From assembly GCA_963784195.1 (NCBI GenBank), contig CAWARA010000020.1, positions 496,001 through 560,000 on the forward strand: a stretch of DNA of 64,000 nucleotides. The letters run 5' to 3'. This document shows, one piece after another, positions 36,702-46,938 of the stretch (its first letter is position 1; each line of letters begins with the position of its first letter). A program made the position numbers and the translations under genes. Source of the stretch: CAVQAH01 sp963784195. GTDB taxonomy: Bacteria > Acidobacteriota > Vicinamibacteria > Vicinamibacterales > 2-12-FULL-66-21. The notes beneath the pieces are model-generated. The model was not told the DNA's origin. It did no database searches and saw only the letters and a list, made by a program, of their open reading frames with translations.

Positions 36702-37360
36702 CAGCCCCAGCGCCCAACAACCAGCATCTGGCCAGCAAACGGCTTGATCGGCGACATGAGGTACAGCCGAACGAGCCAGCTCGAAATCGGAAACTGCCTG
36801 CCGCGCATCGAATACGGCAGGTATCGTGGGTGCACGGCTTCTATGGTGAATCCTTTCGCGCGGAGCAGGTTTGGCAGCGACACGTCGGTGAAAACGGACC
36901 GGTGCGTGTAGTCGTCGAAATAGTGCCGGAACGCGTAGCGAAAGTTCGGCTGCACGATCAGGAAACGGCCGCCCGGCCGCAACAGCGCCGCCACGTCACC
37001 GACGAGTGCATCCACGACCGCTGGCTCGAAGTGCTCGAGAAAATTGGATGCCAGGATCGCATCGAACTGTCCGTCGCCCAGCGAGCGCAGGCTGGCAGCC
37101 GCATCCATCACGATCGCCTGGACGTCGGGAGCGGCATGCGCAGCGAATCCCGGCCAGGAGTCCACCGCGACCTTTCTCCCCGCACGAACAGCATTGATCC
37201 AGCAGCAGTAGCCGGCACCGATTTCCAGCACGCGCGCGTCCGGCGCGATCCATGACGACAGATGCTCCGCCACTGCGCGCCAGACGACGGCACGCGCGGG
37301 GTCTTCCGTGAGGTGAACGCTGTGATAGTCGCCTGCGGTACGCGAGGCGTGTTGCGTCAT
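36701..37360 (-). CDS. SAM-dependent methyltransferase (class I)
   Basis: A 219-residue soluble enzyme. Motif I is VLEIGAGYCCWINAV (residues about 43-57), followed by AVDSWPGF, FDAILASNFLEHF (motif IV) and LLRPGGRFLIVQPNFRYAFRHYFDDYTHR. It starts at ATG 37360, overlapping the epimerase stop in ATGA, and ends in TGATG with the GT2 start. Its tight place between a nucleotide-sugar epimerase and two glycosyltransferases suggests it methylates a sugar or a lipid-linked intermediate, but the acceptor cannot be read from the sequence. Confidence 0.88.
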   Translation of the reverse strand: MTQHASRTAGDYHSVHLTEDPARAVVWRAVAEHLSSWIAPDARVLEIGAGYCCWINAVRAGRKVAVDSWPGFAAHAAPDVQAIVMDAAASLRSLGDGQFDAILASNFLEHFEPAVVDALVGDVAALLRPGGRFLIVQPNFRYAFRHYFDDYTHRSVFTDVSLPNLLRAKGFTIEAVHPRYLPYSMRGRQFPISSWLVRLYLMSPIKPFAGQMLVVGRWG

Positions 37361-38355
37361 GCCGTCTGCCATGCCGCCGGCAGGTTCTTGGTGATTTCGA
37401 TGCTCTCGAACGGCGCGCTCGCGCGCGCGCCCTGCTGACGCACCCAGGCCGCCATCATCTCGAGGCCGTCGGGAAGCGACACCGATCGACGGACGCCGAA
37501 GACGCGCGTCACCCTGTCGTGGCTCGCGTACGCGTGTTGAACTTCCTTGCGTGGAGGCAGGTGCACGATCCGGGGCGCGACCTCCATCGCGTCGGCGACG
37601 CCGCGCGCCAGATCGTTCAGCGTGCACGGCTGGTCCGCCCCGATGTTGAAGACGTTGTTCCACGCCGCGGGCCGTTCGAGCGCCTCGGCCATGATCGGCG
37701 CCACGTCGCCGACATAGCTGAAAGCACGGGTCTGCGTTCCGTCGCCGAAGACGGTCATCGGCTGGCCGTTCAGGATCTGGTTCATGAAGATGCCGATGAC
37801 GTTGCGATAGCGGTCGCCGATGTTCTGGCGCGGGCCGTAGACGTTGTGCGGCCGGAAGATCACGTAGGGCAGCCCGAACACGTCGTGGCAGGCGCGCAGC
37901 TCGCACTCGATGGCGTACTTGGCGATGCCATACGAGTCCTCGGGCTCGACAACCGCCTCTTCGCGCATCGGCAGTGCCGGGCTCGACCCATATACGGCGA
38001 TCGACGAGGCGAAGACGAAGCCCCTGGCGTCGGTGCGGATGGCCGCGTTCAACAGGTTCACGCTGCCAATGACGTTGTTCGTGTAGTTGAAGCGCTTGAT
38101 GAAGTGGCTGAGGCCCTCGGCCGCGTACGCCGCCAGATGGTAGACGTACTCGAATCGTGACGAGTCGAACAGACGGTCGACGAGGGCGTGATCGGTCACG
38201 CTGCCCTGCACGAAGCGGGCGCCGCGCGGCACGTTGCTGGTAAATCCGCCGCTCAGGTCATCGAGGACGACAACCTCATGACCCCGCCGCAGGAGCTCGT
38301 CGGAAACGTGCGATCCAATGAAACCGGCGCCGCCGGTCACGAGAATTCGACTCAT
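37357..38355 (-). CDS. NAD-dependent nucleotide-sugar epimerase/dehydratase
   Basis: A 332-residue short-chain dehydrogenase of the extended type. ILVTGGAGFIGSHVSDELL is the NAD-binding glycine motif at the N-terminus. FVFASSIAVYGSS and EPEDSYGIAKYAIE hold the catalytic Ser/Thr and the YxxxK pair, and VIFRPHNVYGPRQNIGDRYRNVIGIFMNQ is typical of UDP-glucose/UDP-N-acetylglucosamine 4-epimerase relatives. The start is ATG 38355 (MSRILVTGG). It is the first gene of a coupled four-gene operon (epimerase, methyltransferase, GT2, GT-C) for making and attaching a sugar, perhaps in glycoprotein or polysaccharide synthesis. Confidence 0.9.
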   Translation of the reverse strand: MSRILVTGGAGFIGSHVSDELLRRGHEVVVLDDLSGGFTSNVPRGARFVQGSVTDHALVDRLFDSSRFEYVYHLAAYAAEGLSHFIKRFNYTNNVIGSVNLLNAAIRTDARGFVFASSIAVYGSSPALPMREEAVVEPEDSYGIAKYAIECELRACHDVFGLPYVIFRPHNVYGPRQNIGDRYRNVIGIFMNQILNGQPMTVFGDGTQTRAFSYVGDVAPIMAEALERPAAWNNVFNIGADQPCTLNDLARGVADAMEVAPRIVHLPPRKEVQHAYASHDRVTRVFGVRRSVSLPDGLEMMAAWVRQQGARASAPFESIEITKNLPAAWQTA

Positions 38356-38702
38356 GGTGTGAAGAAACCGAACGCGCTCAGAGCCTATCATTATGCCCCT
38401 ACCTCCCCGTGCCCTCCGGGCCGGAGATCCAATGGGCCGGATCGCCTGTTAAAAGTGACGAATTACCATTATCAAGGTGCGAACTGCCATTGATCCGTGA
38501 TCTACACAAACATATACTCGCCCTCGCAGAGTTTGTCGTTCGTCAGAGGGTGTGCGTGCCCCAGTTTTTGGTTTTTGCAAGTTTTGGTGTCTTAGGCGCC
38601 TGACTCGCTACCCGGTCTCCCTGGGTGGGCCAGAAATGGAAAGCGTCGGCAACCCACCGAGTCGGTGAGCGCTGCCAGGCGTCGCGCTGGAGGAGGTGCG
38701 AC
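38356..38702. other. Intergenic region with promoter of the TonB receptor
   Basis: These 347 bases separate the divergent epimerase operon and TonB-dependent receptor gene. The stretch 38440-38530 is notably AT-richer than its surroundings. It contains a good sigma-70-type promoter for the receptor (38490-38518) and, nearer the gene, a possible small hairpin (ACCCGG...CCTGGGT near 38610-38630). No gene is visible. Confidence 0.6.
38490..38518 (+). promoter_or_regulatory. Sigma-70-like promoter for the TonB receptor
   Basis: TTGATC at 38490-38495 and TATACT at 38513-38518 are separated by exactly 17 bases. The -10 box matches the consensus in five of six positions. It would give a leader of about 180 bases before the receptor start. 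Confidence 0.5.
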
Positions 38703-41700
38703 GTGGCGGCTTCTGAGTATCGGTCGGGCATTCGGTCGGCAATTGCAACGGCACTGCTGTTGGCGTCAGCGACGCTCGCATGGGCGCAGGCCGGCACAGC
38801 GGGGCTCACAGGTACTGTACGGGACACTCAGGGGGCTGTGCTCCCTGGGGCGACGGTCACCGCCACGAACCCGGCGACGGGTCGGGCGCGCACGACGGTC
38901 ACCAACGAGACCGGCATCTATAACCTACCCGGGCTCCCTCCCGGCAACTACACGGTCAAAGTCGAGTTGAGCGGGTTCGGCGCGTACGTGCGCGAGAACG
39001 TCATCCTTCAGGTCGACACTCACCACGCGGGCGGACGCCGCGCTCGCGGTCGGCGGCGTCGCCGAGACGGTGACGGTCACCGAGGCCACGCCGATCATCA
39101 ACACGGTCGACGCCAGCGTCGGCCAGACGATGAACCACGAGACGATTTCGCGGCTGCCGGTCGAGGCCCAGAACGTCGTCCATCTCCTCAGCCTGCAGCC
39201 TGGCGCGGTGTTCATTCCCACGAGCAACGCCGACCACGACGGACCCGAGATACGGGTCGGTCGCCGGTGCGCGCTCGGACCAGCAGAACGTGACGCTCGA
39301 CGGCATTGACGTCAACGATCCGCAGCTGCAGGCGGCGTACACGTCGGCTGTGCGCGTCACGCAGGAGGCGCTGCAGGAGTTCCGCGTCTCGACGAGCAAC
39401 TACGGCGCGGAGGCCGGCCGCTCGAGCGGACCCCAGGTTTCACTCGTCACTCGCAGCGGAACGAACCAGTTCAATGGGTCAGGCTACTGGCTGGCGCCGG
39501 CGGACTGATTTCTCGAGCAACGAGTACTTCACGAAGCTGACGCAAGTGCACGGCCGGCAAGGAGAGCGTGGCGCCGCGCCTCGACAAGGACATCGTCGGC
39601 GGGTCGTTCGGCGGGCCGATCAGGCGCAACAAGATGTTCTTCTTCGGCAACTTCGAGAAGCTGAAGGAGAAGAGCGAGACCCCGACGGTCCGCAACGTGC
39701 CATCGGCCTCGTTCCGGGACGGCATCATGATGTATCGATGCGCGACGGCGTCGGCGTGCCCGGGCGGCTCGGTGAGGGGCTTCAACAATACTCACTCCGT
39801 GCCGAGCGGCTGGTACGGCCTGACCCCGTCGGAGATTGCGGCACTCGACCCGCTCGGGATCGGTCCGAGCCGGACGGCGGCTGCCTACTGGAGTCAGATG
39901 CCGCTGCCGAACGAGCCGGGGCTCGATGGCCAGAACATCATGGACTACCGGTTCAGCGCCCCGATCAAGAACGACTTCAACACGGTCGATCGGCCGCGTG
40001 GACTATCGCTTCACGGACAACCAGAGCCTGTTCGGCCGCTTCAACATCCAGGACGACACGATCAACGGCGCGCCTCAGTTCGAGGGACAGGTGCCTGCGA
40101 CGCAGAACCTCGCGAACAACTTCGGGTTCGCCATCGGTCACGACTACGCGCTCAGCTCGTCGCTGGTGAACAGCTTCCGCTACGGCATGACCGCCATCGA
40201 TACGTCGACGGTCGGCCGCCAGGTCGGCGACTACACGACATTCCGGTTCCTCAGCAACTACGAGCCGATCACCTTCAACTCGGCCCGTGAGACGCCGACG
40301 CACAACATCGTGAACGACCTCTCGTGGCTCAAGGGCTCGCACACGTTCAAGGTCGGCACCAACCTGCGTTGGACGCGGATTCCCGAGCTCGCGCGAGAGC
40401 CTGTCCTACAACACCGCGGGCGTAAACCCGTCGTGGGTCGCCGCCGTCGGGGCCACCTACCGGCCGGGACGCTCCACCTGCACGACGCCTGGCTGCAGCC
40501 AGGTGCCCGCGGTGGCCGCTTCCTTCAATGCCGGCTTCGCGGACGCCTGGCTGAACTCCCTGGGTGTGCTGTCGCAGTCCACCGTGCGAGCGAACTACGA
40601 CCGCGAGGGAAACCTGCTGCCACCTGGTACCGCGGTTACGCGGGAGTATGGCGCGGATGAGTACGAGTTCTACCTTCAGGACAGCTGGCGAATCGGGCAG
40701 AACCTGACCTCACCGGCGGCGTGCGCTACAGCCTGTATTCGCCGCCGTACGAGGTCAACGGCCTGCAGGTCGCGCCCAATATCAGCATGGGTGAGAACTT
40801 CGAACAGCGGCGCGCCAACATGCTGGCGGGGATTCCGTCAACGGCGAGCCCGATCGTTCAGTTCGACCTCGCCGGGCCCAAGAACGGCGGGAAGGGCTTC
40901 TACGATTGGGACAAGAACAACTTTGCGCCGCGCTTCTCGGCGGCCTGGACTCCGCGATCCGAAACCGGGTTCCTAGGCTGGCTGACCGGTGGTGACCGGA
41001 TGGTGGTCCGCGCCGGCTATTCGAAAGTGTTCGATCGGATCGGGCAGGGCCTCGCGCTGAACTTCGACCAGGGGTTCGCGTTCGGCATGTCGACGACGAT
41101 CAGCAGCCCGTTCGGCGCGCCGTACGAGACCAATCCGGCCGTGCGGTTCGTCGCGCCGGGCGTCATGCCCCCGACGCTGCCAGCAGCGCCTCCCGGAGGG
41201 TTCCCGCAGACACCGCCGATCCGCGCGGGGATCATCACGACCAGCATCGACGACACGATCGTGACGCCGTCGGCCCACATGGTGAACGCCATCGTCGGCC
41301 GCGAGTTGGGCGGCGGGTTCGCCATCGAGGCTGGTTACATCGGTCGGTTCGGCCGTGATCTCCTGATCCGTCGGGACCTCGCCATGCCGTTGAACCTGGT
41401 GGATACGGCCTCGGGCATGGACTACTTCACGGCAGCCCAGCAGCTGGTCAGGGCCACCCAGGCGGCCGGCCTGACGGGCAACTCGCCGGACGCTGCCTTC
41501 CAGGTGTTGGCCAACATCCCGTACTGGCAGAACCTCTTTCCCGACGCCAATGGCATCGATGGTTTGACCGCCACACAGGCGATGGCGCGGAGTTATGCCG
41601 TGAACGGGCCGGATTACATCACGTCGCTGTGGGAAATCGACCAGTTCTGCGAGCCTGCGTGTTCAAAGTTTGGTCCGTTCGCGTACTTCATGGAGCAGTA

Positions 41701-42541
41701 CGACTCGCTCGCGGCGATCAGCTCGATCGGCCGATCGAACTATCACGCGATGGTGCTGACGCTGCGAAAGCGGTACACCCAAGGTATCCAGTTCGACGTG
41801 AACTACACGTTGTCGAAGTCCGAAGATCTCGGCTCGAACGCCGAGCGCGGCAGCGCCTTCGGCACCTATCGGCAGCCGGGGGGTACAGCGGCTTCCTGAT
41901 CAACTCCTGGGATCCGGAGTTGAACTACGGCACTTCCGACTTCGACGTGCGCCACCAGATCAACACGAACTTTGTCTGGGACCTGCCGTTCGGGCAGAAT
42001 CGCCCCTTCGGCGGCGGCTCGTCGGGTTTCGTCAACCAGATCATCGGTGACTGGTCCCTCGCAGGTTTGATGCGGCTGACCAGCGGCTTCCCGTTCAACG
42101 TCATCAACTGCCGGTCGTGCTGGGCGACCAACTGGAACCTGCAGGGCAACGCGGGCCTTGTGGACCCGGACCGCCTGCCGCCGACCGCCACGACCAAGAA
42201 CGAGGTGGACGGGCGCCCGTCGCCGTTCGTCGATCCTCAGGAAGCGCTGACCTATCTTCCGCTTCGTGCTCCCCGGTGAGGCAGGCATCCGGAACGAACT
42301 GCGAGGGGACGGCTACTTCAACATCGACATGAGCCTCAGCAAGGCGTTCCGTCTGTTCGGCGATAACCGGCTGCGATTCCGGTGGGACGTGTTCAACGTG
42401 ACGAACACGCCGAAGTTCGACGTGGGCAACCTGAACGTGTTCCCCGATCGCAGCGGCTTCGGCCGGTACGATGGGACGCTGGCGGCATGCGACGGCCAGG
42501 CGGGGCGCTGCATGCAGTTTGCGCTGAGATACGAGTTCTAA
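38703..42541 (+). pseudogene. TonB-dependent receptor with carboxypeptidase-regulatory-like domain, many frame breaks
   Basis: An outer-membrane receptor of about 1,280 residues in the original frame. It starts at GTG 38703 with GGAGGAGG before it. A signal peptide is followed by the N-terminal beta domain (AGLTGTVRDTQGAVLPGATVTATNPATG and TVTNETGIYNLPGLPPGNYTVKVELSGF), a plug (TISRLPVEAQNVVHLLSLQPGAV, LDGIDVNDPQLQ) and barrel strands to the terminal FALRYEF. The frame changes near 39020, 39245, 39505, 39555, 39988, 40395, 40700, 41880 and 42255. Coding signal is continuous across frames, which argues for indels in the sequence. Two of the changes fall in a C run and a G run. This is the SusC/OmpA-like acidobacterial type, with substrate unknown. 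Confidence 0.8.
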
Positions 42542-42680
42542 GACGGGGGTTCACACGAGGGTTCATCACGCGGGTTCACGACGGTGGTTCAAAAACCGTG
42601 TCGACGCTCTTTGGAACCTTCGTCGTGAACCTTCGTCGTGAACCTTCGTCGTGAACCCCCGTGTGAACCCTCGTAATGAA
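42542..42680. repeat. 13-base-word palindrome (family E) between convergent genes
   Basis: The right half repeats GTGAACCTTCGTC three times, then GTGAACCCCCGT and GTGAACCCTCGTA. The left half carries the inverse words (ACGGGGGTTCAC, ACGAGGGTTCATC, ACGCGGGTTCAC, GACGGTGGTTCA). It exactly fills the gap between the receptor stop and the stop of the VWFA gene, so it could act as a two-way terminator. Confidence 0.8.
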
Positions 42681-44594
42681 CTACCGTAGAAACGCTCGAT
42701 CGAGACGCTGCCTGGGGATGCCGGGCAGCGTCACGTGCGCGGTCGCGATGTAGGTACCGGGCGACAGATCGCGGATCGGCAGGTCGGCGGTGACTCGCCA
42801 GTTCGATGGACCGACAGCCTTGATGGTTACCGGGATCGTCACCGCCGGGGAACCGCTTCCCTCTCGCGTAATCTCCACCTTGACGGATCCCTCTTCAGGT
42901 TTCCAGTCCACGAGTCCGTAAATGTCGAACAGCGCGGTGGCGCGCTCGGCGCGGACGTACGCGACCGCCGCGCGGAGGTTGTCGGCGCTGCCTCCTGATT
43001 CGGCGACGACGAGGTCGCTGAACCGCACGGCGCCTGCGTCGAGCAGCGTAGCCAGCACCTGACGGTCGACACTGCCTTTGCGCCCGCCGGCGTCAATCGC
43101 TGCCGCCCTCAGCGTGTAGCGGCCTTCAGGTACCTGAGCCGGCAGCGACAGCCGGCCATCCTCGGTCGTCCCCGTACCGCTGGCGGCGATCACACCGGCG
43201 TTATCGATCAATACGAATCCAATGGTGACCTGGCGCGGCTGGTTGATGGCCGCCTCGGCACTCAACAGCACTCGCACCATGCCGGGCTTCTGATCTTTGA
43301 AGGAGTAGGCAGCCACACGCAGGGGGATCTCGGTGACCAGTCTCGGGCTGCGCAACAGGCGCACGATCTGATCGTCGATCGCCGCTTTCGATGGTGTGGT
43401 GCTGCCGCGAAAGGCCGGCCGCGCGCGGACCGTCAGACCTGGTGCGTGCACCGACACGTCGATGCGGTGCGTGCGGCCATCGCGATCGGCTGGAGTGGCC
43501 TCGAACGCCACCAGGTAATAGCCTGAGAGCTCGCGAATGATGCGTTCGAACGGGTGAGAGTCGGCTCCGACGAGTCGAAAGTGAGCGCCGCGCGCCGTTC
43601 CCGCCAGACGTACCAGGCCATCCTCGCGGGCCTGCAGGTCCGCCTGCAGCGTCGGGGAAACAGTTCTATCCGAGGCGTCTACTATCGGTATCTCGAGCTG
43701 CAACACGTAGATGGTGACCCGCGCCGCCTGTGCCGCAGCGCCGAGCGCCGTCATGTCGATGAGCTGCGGCTCGGCGACCAGGCCCTCGGAAACGAGCACG
43801 AGCGTCTTCGGACCGTCGATATCCGAGAGCCGCTCGATCAAACCGATCAGCGCGTTCAACGACTGGCGCGTGTTCGTGCGCGCTTCCTGAGCGATCGCGC
43901 GGCCTTCCTGCTCGACCTGCACGGGGCACGGATCCCGGAGGCCCTCGGCAGCGGCAACGCGCGCCGGATTCTCGATGCGTCCGACCGGCTCGCCGCATTC
44001 CCGCAGCACCGCGCGATCCAGCCAGGTCCGGCTCCCTTCGCTGATCGCCAGCGCTTCGGTCAGCCCCAGGTTGAAATGCGCGGGCATCGGGGACGCCGTA
44101 CCGGCCAGCGTTTCGACGTAACGCTTCACAGCGGCGTGGTCGTCCGTGAACTGAATCGGTCCGACATGACTCAACGGCGCAGCGGCGGCGCGATCGGATG
44201 GGTCGAGCGCGTCGAGGAAGGAGCCGACCGCGCGCAGCGCCGCGAGCCCTTCGACCCTGCGGATGTGCATCTGGTCGACCGCGACCATGATCAAGCGGCC
44301 GGGCCGGGCCGTCTCGTTCGAGCTGAAGTGCGCGGACCCTTCGTCGACCTTGAACCTGGTGGGCTGGTGCGGCACGTACTCGGCCGACACGACCCGGCGG
44401 CGCAGACCATCGACGCGAACATCGAACCGGTCGGCGCCGATGCCGGTGACCGGCGTGCCCTTGCTGTCGACGACGGATACGTCGACCGTCACGAGATCGA
44501 CGCCCGATCGGAAAACCGTCTGCTGCGAACCGATGCCTGCCGGAAACGCCAGGCAGCTGACGAGCGCGAGAGGGAGCGGCCCGATTCGCTTCAT
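42681..44594 (-). CDS. VWFA-related secreted protein (acidobacterial type)
   Basis: A 637-residue paralogue of the protein at 11889-13742. It starts at ATG 44594 with a signal peptide (MKRIGPLPLALVSCLAFPAGIGSQ). VFRSGVDLVTVDVSVVDSKGTPVTGIGADRFDVRVDG is the leading beta domain. The A-like domain begins with LIMVAVDQMHIRRVEG, where the DxSxS metal motif is degenerate, and continues with GPKTLVLVSEGLVAEPQL and FERIIRELSGYYLVAFEATPADRDGRTHRIDVSV, which is shared almost word for word with the paralogue. The C-terminal third is beta-rich. Both genes lie near envelope genes, but no mechanism is established for the family. Confidence 0.85.
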   Translation of the reverse strand: MKRIGPLPLALVSCLAFPAGIGSQQTVFRSGVDLVTVDVSVVDSKGTPVTGIGADRFDVRVDGLRRRVVSAEYVPHQPTRFKVDEGSAHFSSNETARPGRLIMVAVDQMHIRRVEGLAALRAVGSFLDALDPSDRAAAAPLSHVGPIQFTDDHAAVKRYVETLAGTASPMPAHFNLGLTEALAISEGSRTWLDRAVLRECGEPVGRIENPARVAAAEGLRDPCPVQVEQEGRAIAQEARTNTRQSLNALIGLIERLSDIDGPKTLVLVSEGLVAEPQLIDMTALGAAAQAARVTIYVLQLEIPIVDASDRTVSPTLQADLQAREDGLVRLAGTARGAHFRLVGADSHPFERIIRELSGYYLVAFEATPADRDGRTHRIDVSVHAPGLTVRARPAFRGSTTPSKAAIDDQIVRLLRSPRLVTEIPLRVAAYSFKDQKPGMVRVLLSAEAAINQPRQVTIGFVLIDNAGVIAASGTGTTEDGRLSLPAQVPEGRYTLRAAAIDAGGRKGSVDRQVLATLLDAGAVRFSDLVVAESGGSADNLRAAVAYVRAERATALFDIYGLVDWKPEEGSVKVEITREGSGSPAVTIPVTIKAVGPSNWRVTADLPIRDLSPGTYIATAHVTLPGIPRQRLDRAFLR

Positions 44595-44629
44595 GTCGGT
44601 TACGACCTCGATGGGCCTGGCGGGCCCGA

Positions 44630-45724
44630 TCAGTCCTGGCTGCTGAGGATCACGATCATTAGCACGACGAGCGCCAGCAATACCAGCAGCGCGATTTTCC
44701 ACGGGCTCTTCGGATAGTCGCCGGCCATCTGCCCGGTGTAGCCGTTGACGACCACCTGATACGCCTTCGCGGCAAACAGGTAGGTCAGCAGCCAGATGGG
44801 TACCAGGATGTGCTTGAACGTCCGCCCCGAATACGAGGGCCGAATCTGAAGATTCCGTTGCGTGTCACCAGGGACCTCCGCAGCACACATCTCATACAGC
44901 TTGCGCTGCATCGCTGCTTCTGAACGCTGCGCGGCGTCCACCAGCACCACCTGGTAATGCTCGACGACGAAACCTGACAGGAAAGCGGTGTCGTACGGCA
45001 CGAGCTCCTTCGTCGGGAACGGCTCGACGCTCCTCAGCAACGCCTGCGACACGCCGTGCGTTCCAGGAACAGGCTCGTCGTCGAAGAAGTGCCGGACCTC
45101 GCCAGCCGCGGGCTCCCAGCGCACGTGTCGCACCTGACGCGTTTGTTGACGGCCCTGATTGTCGCGGTACGTTTCGGTCGTGTAGTAGTAGTGACCCGCC
45201 TCGGCCGTCCATGGACAGACGACGTGCGCGTCGAACGTCCAGTAAGGAATGTAGACGCCGTGCACGCGGTCCACGAGCGCGCGGCTCTTCAGACGTCCCG
45301 GCGCCAGCCACTTGCTCGCGTACCAGCGCCGGATCTGCTCGCGGACCTGGCTCTCGCTGACCTTGAATGGCAGCAGGCTCTGCGGTCGAATCGGCGCCTT
45401 GATCTCCTGGTAGTCGACGAGCGCAGGGGATCCGCAGAAGTCGCAGTTCTGCCCGACGCGAGTCGGATCGAAGACCGACACCGCCTTGCAGCTCTGGCAC
45501 TGCACCGTTCGCTTCTCGGTGGCCCACCCGCGCTGATCGTCGGGCAGTTCCCGGAGCGCCTTGACCAGATCGAGCTCTTCAATCTGGCCAGTTGCCGCGT
45601 CGACCTTGAACGGCGTGGCCGTCCCGCAAAACGCACAGACGAGAAGCTGCTTCGAGGGATTCCACTCGGCCTGCGCGCCACACGCCGCGCACGGATATTT
45701 TTGGAGAGCAGAGACGGTGGACAT
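44630..45724 (-). CDS. Zinc-ribbon membrane protein, SPFH partner (YdjG-like)
   Basis: A 364-residue protein with two N-terminal zinc ribbons: CAACGA with CAFCGT (residues about 12-35) and CQSCKA with CDFCGS (about 76-97). A long soluble domain contains VHGVYIPYWTFDAHV and YYYTTETYRDNQGRQQTRQVRHVRW. Near the C-terminus are FKHILVPIWLLTYLFAAKAYQVVVNG and a final membrane helix (WKIALLVLLALVVLMIVIL). It follows the SPFH-HTH gene on the same strand, separated only by a word-repeat palindrome. The combination resembles the YdjG and YdjI proteins that dock PspA on the membrane in Bacillus subtilis (recollection); no PspA homologue is present in the window. Confidence 0.75.
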   Translation of the reverse strand: MSTVSALQKYPCAACGAQAEWNPSKQLLVCAFCGTATPFKVDAATGQIEELDLVKALRELPDDQRGWATEKRTVQCQSCKAVSVFDPTRVGQNCDFCGSPALVDYQEIKAPIRPQSLLPFKVSESQVREQIRRWYASKWLAPGRLKSRALVDRVHGVYIPYWTFDAHVVCPWTAEAGHYYYTTETYRDNQGRQQTRQVRHVRWEPAAGEVRHFFDDEPVPGTHGVSQALLRSVEPFPTKELVPYDTAFLSGFVVEHYQVVLVDAAQRSEAAMQRKLYEMCAAEVPGDTQRNLQIRPSYSGRTFKHILVPIWLLTYLFAAKAYQVVVNGYTGQMAGDYPKSPWKIALLVLLALVVLMIVILSSQD

Positions 45725-45830
45725 GGAATCGGAGATCGGGAATCGGATGATCGGAGATCGGATAATGCGGAAATCGGTGACAGGCCGTCGTACCGATTTC
45801 CGATAGCTCCGATTCCGCTCGTCCGATTAC
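45723..45830. repeat. GGATCGGA-word palindrome (family D) filling a gene gap
   Basis: Left arm: GGAATCGG, AGATCGG, GAATCGG, ATGATCGG, AGATCGG, ATAATGCGG, AAATCGG. Right arm: CCGATTT, CCGATAGCT, CCGATTCCGCT, CGTCCGATTAC. It starts at the start codon of the zinc-ribbon gene and ends in the stop codon of the SPFH gene (TAA 45827-45829), so it occupies the whole gap of about 100 bases. Confidence 0.8.
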
Positions 45831-46873
45831 TTTGCCAGATAGTCGTCGAGCGCGCTGCGCTTGACGCGATACGACGTGCCGATCTTCTTGGCAGCCAGCT
45901 CACCGGACTCGATGATCGTCATGACGTCCGCCTCAGGCACGCCGAGGGCCTTCGCCACGTCTGCCGGCGCGAGCAGGTCCGGCAACACGACGGCGCTCGT
46001 CGCGGCCGCGGCGGCCGTGCCCGCCGGCACACCTTGTTGCTGCATGATCTGCTGAGCGATCGACATCCCCACGGCCAGCTCGGTCGCCATGCCGCCAGAC
46101 GATCCGCCCTTCTCCATGCCCTGCGCCATCTGGAACTTCACGTAGTCGTTGAGATTGCCAACAGCGGCCATGCTCGAGCGCTTGTCGACCGCCGCCTCGA
46201 CCTCCGGCGGCACCGAGACGTTTTCGACGATGAAGCTGGACACCTCGAGACCGTACTTCGCGTTGATGGCCGGGTTGATCAGCGGCAGCAGGGCCTGGCC
46301 GAGCTCTGTATACCGGCTTGCCACGTCGAAAACCGGAATCTTCGCCGACGCCAGCGCTTCAGCAAACACGCTCACGATCCGCGAGCGCATCGTCTCGGCG
46401 AACTCGTCGAGGCGGAAGTTCTGATCGGAGCCAGCGACTTCTTTGAGAAAGACCCTGGGGTCGATGATCTTGAAGTCGTAGGTGCCGAAAGCCCGGACAC
46501 GCACGATCCCAAGATCGTTGTCGCGCATCATCACCGGGTTGGCGGTGCCCCACTTGTTCCCGGTGAACAGGCGCGTGTTCAGAAAATACACGTCCGCCTT
46601 GAACGGCGACGTGAAGCCGTACTTCCACGATTTCAGCTTCGTCAGGACCGGAATGTTGTCGGTCGTCAACGAGTGCTTTCCCGGCCCGAAGGTGTCGCCG
46701 AACTCGCCGAGATAGATGAACTGGACGGTCTGCGACTCGCGGACGATCAGCTGCGCGCCGTTCTTGATCGCCTTGTCGTCGTCGGGAAATCGGAACGAGA
46801 GCGTGTCGCGCGAGTCATCGGTCCACTCGATGATCTCGATCAGTTCGCCCTTGATGAAGTCCATCAGTCCCAT
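45827..46873 (-). CDS. SPFH-domain protein with C-terminal excisionase-type helix-turn-helix
   Basis: A 348-residue protein starting at ATG 46873 with GGAGG seven bases upstream. MDFIKGELIEIIEWTDDSRDTLSFRFP and LIVRESQTVQFIYLGEFGDTFGPGKHSL are the start of the cytoplasmic SPFH family once called virion core protein-like (COG4260; YdjI-like). The domain continues to about residue 230, then a Gly/Ala/Gln-rich linker (GSSGGMATELAVGMSIAQQIMQQQG). The last 50 residues (LLAPADVAKALGVPEADVMTIIESGELAAKKIGTSYRVKRSALDDYLA) are a complete excisionase/MerR-like helix-turn-helix, where relatives usually have a zinc ribbon. It is paired with the zinc-ribbon membrane protein downstream and divergent from another zinc-ribbon gene 65 bases away. 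Confidence 0.8.
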   Translation of the reverse strand: MGLMDFIKGELIEIIEWTDDSRDTLSFRFPDDDKAIKNGAQLIVRESQTVQFIYLGEFGDTFGPGKHSLTTDNIPVLTKLKSWKYGFTSPFKADVYFLNTRLFTGNKWGTANPVMMRDNDLGIVRVRAFGTYDFKIIDPRVFLKEVAGSDQNFRLDEFAETMRSRIVSVFAEALASAKIPVFDVASRYTELGQALLPLINPAINAKYGLEVSSFIVENVSVPPEVEAAVDKRSSMAAVGNLNDYVKFQMAQGMEKGGSSGGMATELAVGMSIAQQIMQQQGVPAGTAAAAATSAVVLPDLLAPADVAKALGVPEADVMTIIESGELAAKKIGTSYRVKRSALDDYLAK

Positions 46874-46938
46874 AGAAGTCCTCCGAATGTAGTCGCCAGT
46901 CGTCAGTCGGCCGATTCGGCTTATTCTAATGCCTGACC

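Noticed and set aside
43554..44717. Plus-strand frame of 387 codons opposite the second VWFA gene
   Set aside because: Antisense shadow; the minus-strand product has a signal peptide and family motifs shared with a paralogue.
45056..46936. Plus-strand frame of 626 codons across the zinc-ribbon and SPFH genes
   Set aside because: It is antisense to two genes with clear domains and even crosses the repeat between them; its composition is that of an antisense shadow.
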